Shown here piece after piece: positions 33,101 through 41,612 of a DNA stretch of 64,000 bases; the stretch's first letter is position 1, and every line of letters begins with the position of its first letter. Location: assembly GCA_023422775.1 (NCBI GenBank), contig JAFAGM010000121.1, positions 1 through 64,000 on the forward strand, given 5' to 3'. Made by a program: the position numbers and the translations under genes. This stretch comes from Pseudomonadota bacterium. Lineage in GTDB: Bacteria > Pseudomonadota > Alphaproteobacteria > Rhizobiales > Xanthobacteraceae. The notes under the pieces were generated by a model. The model saw only the letters and a program-made list of their open reading frames with translations, did not search any database and was not told the DNA's origin.

Positions 33101-33811
33101 CTACTCGTCCACGAACGTCACGGTGTCGGCGACGCTTGCCCGTGACGTCCGGTAGCTGTTGACCTTGGCCGCGTTATCCGCAAATCCGAACGAGATGCCG
33201 CAGACGACCTTGCGGTCGTCGGCCAGCTTGAAGTGCCGCCGGATCAGTCCGGAGTGCCGCGCCAGCGCGGCCTGCGGGATGGTGCCGAGGCCGAGCGCCT
33301 GCGCTGCCAGCATGAAATTGGAAACATAAGCGCCGCAATCGACCGCGCCGTAGATCCCGAGCGGCTCGTCGGTATGGATGACCGCAACGTGCGGCGCGCC
33401 GAAGAAATTGTAGTTCTCCAGCGCCTGTTTTGCGTAGGCCATCTTGTCGCCGCGCGCGATGCCGAGCGTGTTGTAGAGCTGAAAACCGCTCTCGCGGCGG
33501 CGATCGAGGTAGACGCCGAGATATTCGCGCGGCGGCGTGAAGTCGTGATTGTCCTTGGCGCCGGACGCGGCCTCGGTATAGATCGCCTTGCGAAACCGCT
33601 CCTTGGCCTCACCGCTTGCGATCAGCACCTGCCAGGGCTGGCTGTTGCACCATGACGCAGTGCGTTGCGCGACCTTGAGGATATGCTCGATGGTCTCGCG
33701 CGGCACTTCCTGCGGCAGGAAAGCGCGCACGGAATAGCGCTCGTTCAGGAGCTCTTCGAGCACGCCGATGCGATCGGCGCTCGCATAGCGTGCGTTTGGT
33801 GCAGCATCCAT
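33101..33811 (-). CDS. Nitroreductase family protein
   Basis: The 236-residue FMN-dependent oxidoreductase starts MDAAPNARYASADRIGVLEE. It has the nitroreductase pattern: NERYSVRAFLPQEVPRETIE near the N-terminus, QRTASWCNSQPWQVLIAS (flavin contacts) and GTIPQAALARHSGLIRRHF in the C-terminal half. The start is three bases from the stop of the upstream acyl-CoA dehydrogenase, so they are one transcript. The frame stays open much further upstream (to 35005), but that part is a shadow. It may reduce nitroaromatics or enoyl-type substrates. Confidence 0.9.
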   Translation of the reverse strand: MDAAPNARYASADRIGVLEELLNERYSVRAFLPQEVPRETIEHILKVAQRTASWCNSQPWQVLIASGEAKERFRKAIYTEAASGAKDNHDFTPPREYLGVYLDRRRESGFQLYNTLGIARGDKMAYAKQALENYNFFGAPHVAVIHTDEPLGIYGAVDCGAYVSNFMLAAQALGLGTIPQAALARHSGLIRRHFKLADDRKVVCGISFGFADNAAKVNSYRTSRASVADTVTFVDE

Positions 33812-33813
33812 GG

Positions 33814-35058
33814 TCACCGCCCTTTGGTCGGGATCTTGTTGAACGGCACGTCCTTGTCGACCCTGGTATCGCCGGGCAGGCCCAGCACGCGCTCGGCGAT
33901 GATGTTGCGCAGGATCTCGTCGGTGCCGCCGGCGATGCGCATCGACGGCGAGGACAGCAGCATCTGCTGGAACTGGCCGTGTACCGTCTCCTCGTCTGAT
34001 CCGGTGAGCGCGCCGGACGCGCCCTGCAGATCCATCGCATAGGTGGCGATGTCCTGCAGCATCGAGCCCGAGACCAGCTTGCCGATGGAGTTTTCCGGAC
34101 CCGGACGATCGCCCTTCGACAACGCCGAGATCGCGCGGTAGCTGGTGTATTTCAGCCCGCTCGACTTCACCGCCCAGCTGGCGAGTTTCGATCGCGTTGC
34201 TGGATCGTCGATCGCAAGGCCATCGTCCGTCATCAGGTTGGAGCAGAACTCGAACATTTCGGGAAAGCCCGTCGCGAGCCGCGCGCCGATCGACATGCGC
34301 TCGTTCATCAGCGTGGTCAGCGAGACGTTCCAGCCGTCGCCCACCGCGCCGAGACGCTGGCTGTCGGGAATCACGACGTCGGTGAAATAGACCTCGTTGA
34401 ACTCCTGCATGCCGTTGGCCTGCTTGATCGGCCGCACCTCGACACCCTTGCTCTTCATGTCGAGGAAGAACATGGTCAGGCCCTTGTGCTTCGGCACATT
34501 GGGATCGGTGCGGGTGATCAGAAGACCGTAGTCGGAATAATGCGCGCCGGAGGTCCAGATCTTCTGGCCGTTGACGATCCAGTTGTCGCCCTTCTTTTCC
34601 GCGCGCGTGCGAAGCCCCGCCACATCGGAGCCGCCGGCCGGCTCGGAAAACAGCTGGCACCAGATGTGTTCGCCGGAGGCGAGCTTGGGAAGATAGTGAC
34701 GCTTGTGCTCCTCGCTGCCGAACGCCATCACGGTCGGGCCACACATGCCCTCGCCGATCTGGAACGGCTGCGTCAGCTTGCCGTAAACGCCTTCCTCCTG
34801 CTGCCAGATCACCTTCTCGATCGGGGTGGCGCCGCGGCCGCCATACTCCTTCGGCCAGTGCAGGCAGGCCCAGCCGCCCTCGGCCTTCTTCTTCTGCCAG
34901 GCCTTGCCGACATCGACGATCTCTTCCTTCTCGAGCCGGATGCGCCCGAGCGAGGACTTGGAGAGTTCTGCCTCGTATTGCTTCGGCGCGTTGGCCTCGA
35001 TCCATTTGCGGGCGGTAGCGCGGAATTCGGCTTCCTGCGGGGTGTCGTCGAAGTTCAT
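33814..35058 (-). CDS. Acyl-CoA dehydrogenase, large-type subunit, paralogue 1
   Basis: The 414-residue FAD enzyme oxidises an acyl-CoA to the 2,3-enoyl-CoA. Visible features are CQLFSEPAGGSDVAGL (FAD/substrate region), WIVNGQKIWTSGA and the C-terminal segment GGTDEILRNIIAERVLGLPGD, typical of one half of heteromeric (alpha2beta2) dehydrogenases such as PimC or FadE28/29 types. It is roughly three quarters identical by eye to the next gene (35205-36446), from which a palindromic repeat separates it. The nitroreductase gene follows by three bases. The partner subunit could be the protein from 36600-37727. Confidence 0.9.
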   Translation of the reverse strand: MNFDDTPQEAEFRATARKWIEANAPKQYEAELSKSSLGRIRLEKEEIVDVGKAWQKKKAEGGWACLHWPKEYGGRGATPIEKVIWQQEEGVYGKLTQPFQIGEGMCGPTVMAFGSEEHKRHYLPKLASGEHIWCQLFSEPAGGSDVAGLRTRAEKKGDNWIVNGQKIWTSGAHYSDYGLLITRTDPNVPKHKGLTMFFLDMKSKGVEVRPIKQANGMQEFNEVYFTDVVIPDSQRLGAVGDGWNVSLTTLMNERMSIGARLATGFPEMFEFCSNLMTDDGLAIDDPATRSKLASWAVKSSGLKYTSYRAISALSKGDRPGPENSIGKLVSGSMLQDIATYAMDLQGASGALTGSDEETVHGQFQQMLLSSPSMRIAGGTDEILRNIIAERVLGLPGDTRVDKDVPFNKIPTKGR

Positions 35059-35098
35059 GGCGGACCTCTCGTTTTTTTAATCTTGCACCAATCTCAAA

Positions 35099-35196
35099 CC
35101 CTCATGGTGAGGAGCGCGGAACGCGCGTCTCAAACCATGTGGCCCGTGGCCCATCCTTCGAGACGCCGCGCTGCGCGCGGCTCCTCAGGATGAGGT
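35099..35196. repeat. Palindromic repeat, 'CCTCATCCTGAGGAGC' family, copy 3
   Basis: CTCATGGTGAGGAGCGCGGA and TCTCAAACCATG form one half, and CATCCTTCGAGACGCC and GCTCCTCAGGATGAGG the other. It separates the two near-duplicate acyl-CoA dehydrogenase genes. Confidence 0.72.
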
Positions 35197-35204
35197 CGGA
35201 ATTC

Positions 35205-36446
35205 TTACGCCCGGCCTTTGGTCGGGATCTGGTTGAACGGCACGTCCTTGTCGACCCTGATATCGCCGGGCAGGCCGAGCACGCGCTCGGCGATGATGTT
35301 GCGCATGATCTCGTCGGTGCCGCCTTCGACGCGGGTGCCCGGCGCGCGCAGCAGCATCGCCTGGAATTTTCCGGCGACTTCGGCATCCTCCGGCCCGCTG
35401 AGCACGCCGGCGGCGCCCTGCAGGTCGAGCGCATACATCGCAACTTCCTGCACCATCGATCCCGCCACCAGCTTGCCGATGGAATTCTCCGGTCCCGGGC
35501 GCTCGCCCTTCGACAGCGCCGAGATTGCGCGCATGCTGGTGTACCGGAGCCCGCTGGCCTTCACGGCGTAGTTCGCCAATCTTGAACGGACGCTGCGGTC
35601 TTCGATCGCGGGGCCATCCTCCAGCATCAGGCTGTTGCAGAACTCGAGCAGTTCCGGGAAACCGGTCGCGACGCCAGCGCCGATCGACATGCGCTCGTTC
35701 ATCAACGTGGTCAGCGACACGTTCCAGCCGTCGTTGACCGCACCGAGCCGCTGCGAATCCGGGATCTTCACGTCGGTAAAGTAGACCTCGTTGAAGTCGG
35801 AATGTCCGCTGGCCTGCTTGATCGGCCGCACCTCGACGCCCGGGCTCTTCATGTCCAGGAAGAACATGGTGAGACCCTTGTGCTTGGCGACGGTCGGATC
35901 GGTGCGCGTGAGCAGGATGCCGTAATCGGAGTAGTGCGCGCCCGAGGTCCAGATCTTCTGGCCGTTGATGATCCAGTCGTCGCCCTTCTTCTCGGCGCGG
36001 GTGCGCAAGCCTGCGACGTCGGAGCCGCCGGCGGGTTCGGAGAACAATTGACACCAGACCTTTTCACCTGAGGCCAGCGGCGGCAGATATTTGCGCTTCT
36101 GATCCTCGCCCGCGAACGCCATCATGGTCGGCCCGCACATGCCGTGGCCGATGATGAATACGCTGGAGAGTTTTCCGAACGGGCCCTCTTCCTGCTGCCA
36201 GATCACGCGCTCGATCGGCGACGAGCCGCGGCCGCCATATTCCTTGGGCCAATGCAGACAGGCCCAGCCGGCATCGGCTTTCTTCTTCTGCCAGGCCTTT
36301 GCCACTTCAAGGATGTTGGGGAGCGCGGAACGTCCGAGCGAGGACTTGCGCAGCTCTTCCTCGTACTGCTTCGGCGCATTGGCTTGTATCCACGTCCTGG
36401 CTTCGGCGCGGAATGCGGCTTCCTGCGGGGTGTCGTCGAAGTTCAT
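35205..36446 (-). CDS. Acyl-CoA dehydrogenase, large-type subunit, paralogue 2
   Basis: The 413-residue protein is a close paralogue of the one from 33814-35058, with the same start (MNFDDTPQEAAFRAEARTWI) and the same motifs (CQLFSEPAGGSDVAGL, GGTDEIMRNIIAERVLGLPG). It differs most in the region of residues 40-110 and near 365-385. A repeat lies on each side. Both copies and the partner-type gene at 36600-37727 are in the same direction, so a duplication of the large subunit within one operon is likely. The substrate may be a long-chain dicarboxylic or aromatic side-chain acyl-CoA. Confidence 0.9.
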   Translation of the reverse strand: MNFDDTPQEAAFRAEARTWIQANAPKQYEEELRKSSLGRSALPNILEVAKAWQKKKADAGWACLHWPKEYGGRGSSPIERVIWQQEEGPFGKLSSVFIIGHGMCGPTMMAFAGEDQKRKYLPPLASGEKVWCQLFSEPAGGSDVAGLRTRAEKKGDDWIINGQKIWTSGAHYSDYGILLTRTDPTVAKHKGLTMFFLDMKSPGVEVRPIKQASGHSDFNEVYFTDVKIPDSQRLGAVNDGWNVSLTTLMNERMSIGAGVATGFPELLEFCNSLMLEDGPAIEDRSVRSRLANYAVKASGLRYTSMRAISALSKGERPGPENSIGKLVAGSMVQEVAMYALDLQGAAGVLSGPEDAEVAGKFQAMLLRAPGTRVEGGTDEIMRNIIAERVLGLPGDIRVDKDVPFNQIPTKGRA

Positions 36447-36468
36447 CGGCTTTGTCCTTCAGATCCTG

Positions 36469-36588
36469 TCGTCGTCCCCGCGAAGGCGGGGACCCATAGC
36501 CACCGGCACCAGCGTTGTGCTCGGGTTTGGCACCATCGATTCATCGAGAATTCTCGGAGTATGGGTCCCCGCCTTCGCGGGGACGACA
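36469..36588. repeat. Palindromic repeat, 'GTCGTCCCCGCGAAGGCGGGGACCCATA' family, copy 1
   Basis: The arms CGTCCCCGCGAAGGCGGGGA and CCCATA are mirrored at the right end by TATGGG and TCCCCGCCTTCGCGGGGACG, around a variable centre of about 60 bp. Related elements are at 37771-37891 and 40653-40775. It lies between two acyl-CoA dehydrogenase genes. Confidence 0.75.
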
Positions 36589-36599
36589 CCATTGTTATC

Positions 36600-37727
36600 T
36601 CAAGCCGCGTTCTTCTTGCGCATGCGGTCGATCAACTGGTCTTCCCAGTAAGACAGGCTGCCGAGCGTCAGCGCGGTGGCGTTGGCGCGGCGGTAGTACA
36701 TGTGGCAGTCGAACTCCCAGGTGAAACCCATGCCACCGTGAACCTGGATGTTGTTCTTGGAGCAATGCTGGAACGCCTGCGTCGCGCTGATGCGCGCCGC
36801 CGCCGCCGCTTCCGGCAATTCCGACGCATTGGTCGAGAGCGCCCAGGCGCCGTAATAGCAGTTCGAGCGCGCCAGCGTCGCCGAGACATACATGTCGGCG
36901 AGGATGTGCTTCACCGCCTGGAACGAACCGATCGGCCGACCGAAGGCAATACGATCCAGCGCATAGTCGCGGCCCATTTCGAGCGCGCGGTCGGAACCGC
37001 CGACCTGCTCGAACGCCAGCAACACCGCCGCGCGGTCGAGCACCTGGCTCAGAATGCTCCAGCCTTCACCGGCGGCGCCGAGCGCTTCGGCCTTGGCGTT
37101 CTTGAAGGTGAGTTCGGCCTGCCCGCGCGTCGGATCGACATTGGTCAGCGTCTTCGCTTCGACGCCGCCGGCCTTAAGGTCGACCAGGAACAGCGAGATA
37201 TCGGAATCACGGCCCGTAGAGCCGGTGCGCGCGGCGACCACGGCGAAATCGGCAATCGCGCCATCCGGCACCGGCTTCTTCACACCGGTCAGCGTACCGC
37301 CGGAGGCCTGCAGCTTGATTGCCTTCGGCGACGGATTGCCCTTGCCTTCGAACAGCGCCAGCGTGCCGATCGCCTCGCCGCTGGCGATCTTCGGCAACCA
37401 TTTCTGCTTCTGCGCGTCGGAGCCGGCGAGCATCAGCGCTTCGGCAGCGAGGTAGACGGTGGACGAAAACGGCACCGGCGCATTGGCGCGGCCCATCTCC
37501 TCGGCGATCACGCAGAGTTCGAGATGGCCCGCACCGGCGCCGCCGAACGCCTCGGGAATCGCGACGCCGAGGAAGCCCATCTCGGCGAGACCCTTCCAGA
37601 GTTCCTTGTCATAGGTCGCCTTGCCGTCGAGCACTTCGCGCACGGCCTTCGGCGGGCACTTCTCGGCGAGAAACTTCCTCGCCTCGTCGCGCATCTGCTT
37701 TTGTTCGTCGGAGAAATCGAAGTTCAT
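36600..37727 (-). CDS. Acyl-CoA dehydrogenase, partner (small-type) subunit
   Basis: The 375-residue FAD-family protein has a shorter N-terminus (MNFDFSDEQKQMRDEARKFL) and the C-terminal segment QVHGGMGFTWEFDCHMYYRRA, the form found in the second half of heteromeric acyl-CoA dehydrogenases (PimD-type). It would pair with one or both of the large-type proteins encoded just downstream. The order ligase, small-type, large-type, large-type, nitroreductase fits a pathway operon read leftwards. Confidence 0.9.
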   Translation of the reverse strand: MNFDFSDEQKQMRDEARKFLAEKCPPKAVREVLDGKATYDKELWKGLAEMGFLGVAIPEAFGGAGAGHLELCVIAEEMGRANAPVPFSSTVYLAAEALMLAGSDAQKQKWLPKIASGEAIGTLALFEGKGNPSPKAIKLQASGGTLTGVKKPVPDGAIADFAVVAARTGSTGRDSDISLFLVDLKAGGVEAKTLTNVDPTRGQAELTFKNAKAEALGAAGEGWSILSQVLDRAAVLLAFEQVGGSDRALEMGRDYALDRIAFGRPIGSFQAVKHILADMYVSATLARSNCYYGAWALSTNASELPEAAAAARISATQAFQHCSKNNIQVHGGMGFTWEFDCHMYYRRANATALTLGSLSYWEDQLIDRMRKKNAA

Positions 37728-37770
37728 GGCCTGTTACTCGCGTTGGGTGTGACTAGTGAATTTCTTTGAT

Positions 37771-37891
37771 TCGTCGTCCCGGCCTTGAGCCGGGACCCAT
37801 AACCACCGGCATTTGTAAGTTATTCGGTATTGGCTCCAACCTTACATCGATAGGCCTCGGCGTATGGGTTCCCGCGTTCGCGGGGACGACG
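37771..37891. repeat. Palindromic repeat, 'GTCGTCCCCGCGAAGGCGGGGACCCATA' family, copy 2
   Basis: TCGTCGTCCCGGCCTTGAGC and CGGGACCCATAACCACCGGC form the left side, and GTATGGGTTCCCGCG and TTCGCGGGGACGACG the right. The left arm is a diverged variant, while the right arm matches copy 1. Confidence 0.7.
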
Positions 37892-37908
37892 TTGGTGGGG
37901 TGGTGACT

Positions 37909-39780
37909 TCATCGCAGCACGATCACATCTTCACCCGGCTTGTCGGCATAAAGCCTCTCCACCAGCGCGGCGCGGCGTTCGAGGCCGGCGCGCTGGTTGA
38001 TGTAGCCCTTGTCGGTGAGTTCGTTGCCGTCGATCGATGGCGGCTCGGCCATCAGCATGGCGCGAGCGATCCGCATGCTGCTGCCGGTCGCGGAGGCGTT
38101 GTGCGCTTCCAGTCCGCGCTTGACGCAGGCGATGACGTCGGAATGCCTGATGACCTCTTCGAACGTCGCGTCGGGGTTACCGACCAGTTGCCGGCAGGCG
38201 TGCAGATTGGGCCAGGCCAGCAGCCCGATGAATTCGCGGTCCTGCCCGGCCACCAGCGCGTCATGCACGGCCGGCGTCGCGGCGGCGATCGCATCCGTGC
38301 GCAGCGAGCCGACATGGACGAAGGTGCCGGTGGTGAGCTTGAAATCCTCGACCACACGGCCGGCAAAGACGATCCCCTTCAGCGGATCGTTCTCATCGAC
38401 GAACACGCCGGCATCGCCGATGCAGTAGAAACCTTCCTCGTCGAACATCTTCTTCGTCAGGTCGGGCTGGCCGAAATAACCGGGCGTGACGTTGACGCCG
38501 CGCAAGCGCAGCTCGTATTTCGAACCGCATGGCACCATTTTCAGCTCGACGCCGGGGAACGGCAGGCCGATCAGGCCGACGCGTTCGGTGTCCCAGTAGG
38601 TCCCGGTCGAAGTCGGCGCGGTCTCGGTCGAGCCCCAGCCAGTGTAGAACACAATGCGCTCGCCGGTGGCCTTCACCGCCAGCGCCTGCATGCGGTCGTA
38701 GAGATCGTCCGGCAGCCGCGCGCCGCCATAGCCCATGATGGTGAGGTTCTTGAAGAAGCTGCGGCACAGAGCGTCGTCCCGCTCCATCGCTGCCGCCAGC
38801 GCCGCATAGCCGGCCGGCACGTTGGCATAGTAGGTTGGCGACACCTCGCGTAGATTGCGCAGCGTCTCCTCGAGCTGGCCGGGCATCGGCCGGCCGTCAT
38901 CGATGTAGAGCGTGCCGCCATCGACGAGTATCGGATGGAACCCGGCGTTGCCGCCCATGGTGTGATTCCACGGCATCCAGTCCAGCACGATCGAGGGCGG
39001 CCCGTTCGGATCGCGAGGACGTACCTGCATCATCATCGCCGCATTGGCGCACATCATCTCCTGCGTGTTGATGACGGCCTTCGGCATGCCGGTCGAGCCC
39101 GAGGTGAACAGCAGCTTGCCGACGGTGTCGGGCGTGATCTTCGCAATCGACTCCTCGACTGCCTTTGTCACCGGCGTCGCCGCAAGATCGGCAAAGGAGA
39201 CGCTCTTGATACCGTCGCAGGGCCGCAGCACGTGCACGACCGTGACGCCGGTGAGATCCAGCGCCTTCAACGCTTTCTCGAAGGTCGGCCCGTCCTGCAC
39301 CATCACGACGGCAGGTTTGACCAGGTTGAACAGGTATTTGAGCTTGAGATGATCCTGGCTCATCAGCGAATAGGCCGGCGACACCGGCGCGGCGGGAAGC
39401 CGCGCCTGCATCGCAGCCTGCGTCATCAGCGCGTGCTCGATCGAATTGCCTGAAAGGATCGTGACGGGGCGGCCCTCTGCAATGCCGAGGTTCAGCAGGC
39501 CCTGCGTCAGCCCGTCGACGGTGCGCTTGGCTTCGCCGTAGGAGACCTTGCGCCACTGCCGGTCGGCGCCGCCGCGCTGCGCCAGCCAGATCCGCTCGGG
39601 CGCCTGCTTCGCCCATTTCGCAAGTGATGCCGGGATGTGCTTCTCGTAGGGCTGCAGCGGGATCCGCGATTTCAGAACGATGACGCCATCAGGGCGCCGG
39701 TCGACGGCAATGTCACGTTCAAGCCATTCGATCTTGCGAAAGCCGGGCTTGGTCAGCACCTCGGCCGCGTTCCCACTCAT
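37909..39780 (-). CDS. Feruloyl-CoA-synthetase-like acid:CoA ligase, second copy
   Basis: The 623-residue ANL ligase is a paralogue of the one at 6746-8638. It has the P-loop LFTSGSTGMPKAV at residues 224-236, the shared ILSGNSIEHALM and PVSPAYSLMSQDHLKLKYL segments, and the adenylation motif GWGSTETAPTSTGTYWDTER. It should activate an aromatic or alkenoic acid for the beta-oxidation-type genes around it. It stands between the small-type dehydrogenase and crotonase genes, so it is probably the entry enzyme of this operon. Its substrate may differ from that of the first copy. Confidence 0.9.
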   Translation of the reverse strand: MSGNAAEVLTKPGFRKIEWLERDIAVDRRPDGVIVLKSRIPLQPYEKHIPASLAKWAKQAPERIWLAQRGGADRQWRKVSYGEAKRTVDGLTQGLLNLGIAEGRPVTILSGNSIEHALMTQAAMQARLPAAPVSPAYSLMSQDHLKLKYLFNLVKPAVVMVQDGPTFEKALKALDLTGVTVVHVLRPCDGIKSVSFADLAATPVTKAVEESIAKITPDTVGKLLFTSGSTGMPKAVINTQEMMCANAAMMMQVRPRDPNGPPSIVLDWMPWNHTMGGNAGFHPILVDGGTLYIDDGRPMPGQLEETLRNLREVSPTYYANVPAGYAALAAAMERDDALCRSFFKNLTIMGYGGARLPDDLYDRMQALAVKATGERIVFYTGWGSTETAPTSTGTYWDTERVGLIGLPFPGVELKMVPCGSKYELRLRGVNVTPGYFGQPDLTKKMFDEEGFYCIGDAGVFVDENDPLKGIVFAGRVVEDFKLTTGTFVHVGSLRTDAIAAATPAVHDALVAGQDREFIGLLAWPNLHACRQLVGNPDATFEEVIRHSDVIACVKRGLEAHNASATGSSMRIARAMLMAEPPSIDGNELTDKGYINQRAGLERRAALVERLYADKPGEDVIVLR

Positions 39781-39830
39781 ATTGCGTCTCCCGGAAATTC
39801 AGTCCTTTGCGGATCTTTCGTCTTGTTGCT

Positions 39831-40637
39831 CTAGCGCTTGATATAGACAGGCTTTCGCTTTTCAAGGAAGGCCCTGATGCCTTCGTTGAATTCTTCCGAA
39901 CGGCTGCACAACACCTGATTGCGGTCTTCCATCGCAATCACGGCCTCGATCGAGCCGGCATCGACGCTCATGTTGAGGCATTCCTTCGACAGCCTTAAGC
40001 CCACCGGCGACGCGGTCATCATCGCATCGACATAAGCTTCGGCTGCAGCCTCGAGCCCGCCCTCCTCGACGACCTCGGAAACCAGTCCGACCGCGAGCGC
40101 GCGTTCGGCGCCGATGAAGCGGCCGGTGAGGATCAGTTCAGACGCGACGGAGACGCCGACCAGGCGGGGCAGGAAGTAGCTGGTGCCGATGTCGCAGCCG
40201 CCGAGGCCGAGCTTGATGAAGGCGCAGTTCATCCGCGCCGATTTGGTAGCGATGCGGATATCGGCCGCCAGCGCCAGCGCGAAGCCGCCACCGGCGGCCG
40301 CGCCCTGGACCAGCGCGATGATCGGCTGCGGGCAGCGCCGCATCAGCATCACGATGTCGGCGATGCGGCGTTGCGAGTCCAGTGATTCCGTCACCCCGGG
40401 CGGCTCCTGCTGCCCGGCGCGGCGCTTCATCGCATGCTTGAGGTCGAGGCCGGCGCAGAATGACGCGCCCGCGCCCTTCAGCACCACGACGCGCGTCGAT
40501 CGGTTGCGCTGCAGGCCTTCGAAATAGCTGTTCAGCGCATCGATCAGCGAGGGATCGAGCGCATTGAGGCTGTCGGGACGATTGAGCGTGACCCAATCGA
40601 CGCCGTCATGATGTGCGATCAGTAGCGGTTGGGACAA
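39831..40637 (-). CDS. Crotonase family enoyl-CoA hydratase/isomerase
   Basis: The 268-residue crotonase has ASFCAGLDLKHA and GAAAGGGFALALAADIRIAT as oxyanion-hole segments, and an active-site loop FIKLGLGGCDIGTSYFLPRLVG. No ATG gives the expected N-terminus; a TTG at 40637 (MSQPLLIAHHDG) with GGGAGG just before it does. The frame remains open to 40931 through a repeat element and cannot be coding there. It likely hydrates the enoyl-CoA made by the dehydrogenases downstream in the same operon. Confidence 0.87.
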   Translation of the reverse strand: MSQPLLIAHHDGVDWVTLNRPDSLNALDPSLIDALNSYFEGLQRNRSTRVVVLKGAGASFCAGLDLKHAMKRRAGQQEPPGVTESLDSQRRIADIVMLMRRCPQPIIALVQGAAAGGGFALALAADIRIATKSARMNCAFIKLGLGGCDIGTSYFLPRLVGVSVASELILTGRFIGAERALAVGLVSEVVEEGGLEAAAEAYVDAMMTASPVGLRLSKECLNMSVDAGSIEAVIAMEDRNQVLCSRSEEFNEGIRAFLEKRKPVYIKR

Positions 40638-40652
40638 GCGAGCCTCCCATCC

Positions 40653-40775
40653 ATCGTCGTCCCCTTGAGCCGGGACCCATACGCCGTGTCGTATCGATGA
40701 GACATGATGGCAGAGACCTTCTGCAACAAGAACGGCCGCGGAGTATGGGTCCCCGCTCAAGGCGGGGACGACGAT
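40653..40775. repeat. Palindromic repeat, 'GTCGTCCCCGCGAAGGCGGGGACCCATA' family, copy 3
   Basis: ATCGTCGTCCCCTTGAGCC and GGGACCCATACGCC on the left pair with GAGTATGGGTCCCCGCTCAA and GGCGGGGACGACGAT on the right. It lies between the crotonase and SDR genes. Confidence 0.72.
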
Positions 40776-40791
40776 GGTTATGAGCGGCTTG

Positions 40792-41550
40792 TTACCGCGG
40801 CGCCATGCGGATGGCGCCGTCGAGGCGGATGGTTTCGCCGTTGAGCATCGGGTTCTCGACGATGTGCACTGCCAGCGCGCCGTACTCCGAGGCGTCGCCG
40901 AGGCGGGCCGGATGCGGCACTTGGGCGCCAAGGCTCTTGCGGGCCTCTTCGTTCAAACCCATCAGCAGCGGCGTCAGGAACAGGCCGGGGGCGATGGTGT
41001 TGACGCGGATCTTCAGGCTGGCGAGATCGCGCGCGGCCGGCAGCGTGAGGCCGACGACACCGCCCTTCGATGCCGAATAGGCGATCTGGCCGATCTGGCC
41101 CTCATAGGCGGCGACGGAAGCGGTGTTGATGGCAACGCCGCGCTCTTCGCCCACCGGCGGCGCGGTGGCGAGACGCTCCGCAAACAGACGCAGCACGTTG
41201 AAGGTGCCGATCAGGTTGACGTTGATGATGCGGACGAACTTCGCCAGCGGATAGACACCGTCCTTGCCGACGGTGCGCTGCGAACCGCCGATGCCGGCGC
41301 AGTTCATCAGGACGCGCGCGATGCCGTGCGCGGCCTCGGCCTTGGCGATCGCCGCCTTGATCGCGTCTTCGTCGGTCACGTCGGCATGGAGGGCAATGCC
41401 CTTTACTTCGGCGGCGACCTTTTCGGCGTTTTCCTTGTTCTGGTCGATCACGCCGATTTTTGCGCCCTTGGCGGCCATGGCGCGGGCGGTGGCGGCACCG
41501 AGGCCGGAGCCTCCACCGGTGATGAGAACGGCAACGTCTTTCAACTGCAT
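40792..41550 (-). CDS. 3-hydroxyacyl-CoA dehydrogenase-type SDR
   Basis: The 252-residue SDR has MQLKDVAVLITGGGSGLGAA at the N-terminus, the motif NCAG and the catalytic Tyr-Lys in YSASKGGVVG. The length, the sequence GERGVAINTASVAAYEGQIG and the context fit type II 3-hydroxyacyl-CoA dehydrogenases, which oxidise the 3-hydroxyacyl-CoA formed by crotonases. It is in one direction with the TetR gene before it and the crotonase after it. Confidence 0.9.
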   Translation of the reverse strand: MQLKDVAVLITGGGSGLGAATARAMAAKGAKIGVIDQNKENAEKVAAEVKGIALHADVTDEDAIKAAIAKAEAAHGIARVLMNCAGIGGSQRTVGKDGVYPLAKFVRIINVNLIGTFNVLRLFAERLATAPPVGEERGVAINTASVAAYEGQIGQIAYSASKGGVVGLTLPAARDLASLKIRVNTIAPGLFLTPLLMGLNEEARKSLGAQVPHPARLGDASEYGALAVHIVENPMLNGETIRLDGAIRMAPR

Positions 41551-41612
41551 GGTAACTACCTTTCCTTGGGCGTTTTCTTCTCTGGACTACGGATACCAGG
41601 AGCGCGCGGCCG

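Noticed and set aside
33812..35005. N-terminal extension of the nitroreductase frame to give a 634-residue fusion
   Set aside because: The extra part is Arg-rich and overlaps the acyl-CoA dehydrogenase in another frame; the nitroreductase starts normally at 33811.
36469..40775. Possible CRISPR array from the repeats between the dehydrogenase genes
   Set aside because: The elements are more than 1 kb apart with genes between them, are palindromes of about 120 bp and have no regular spacers; no cas gene is present.
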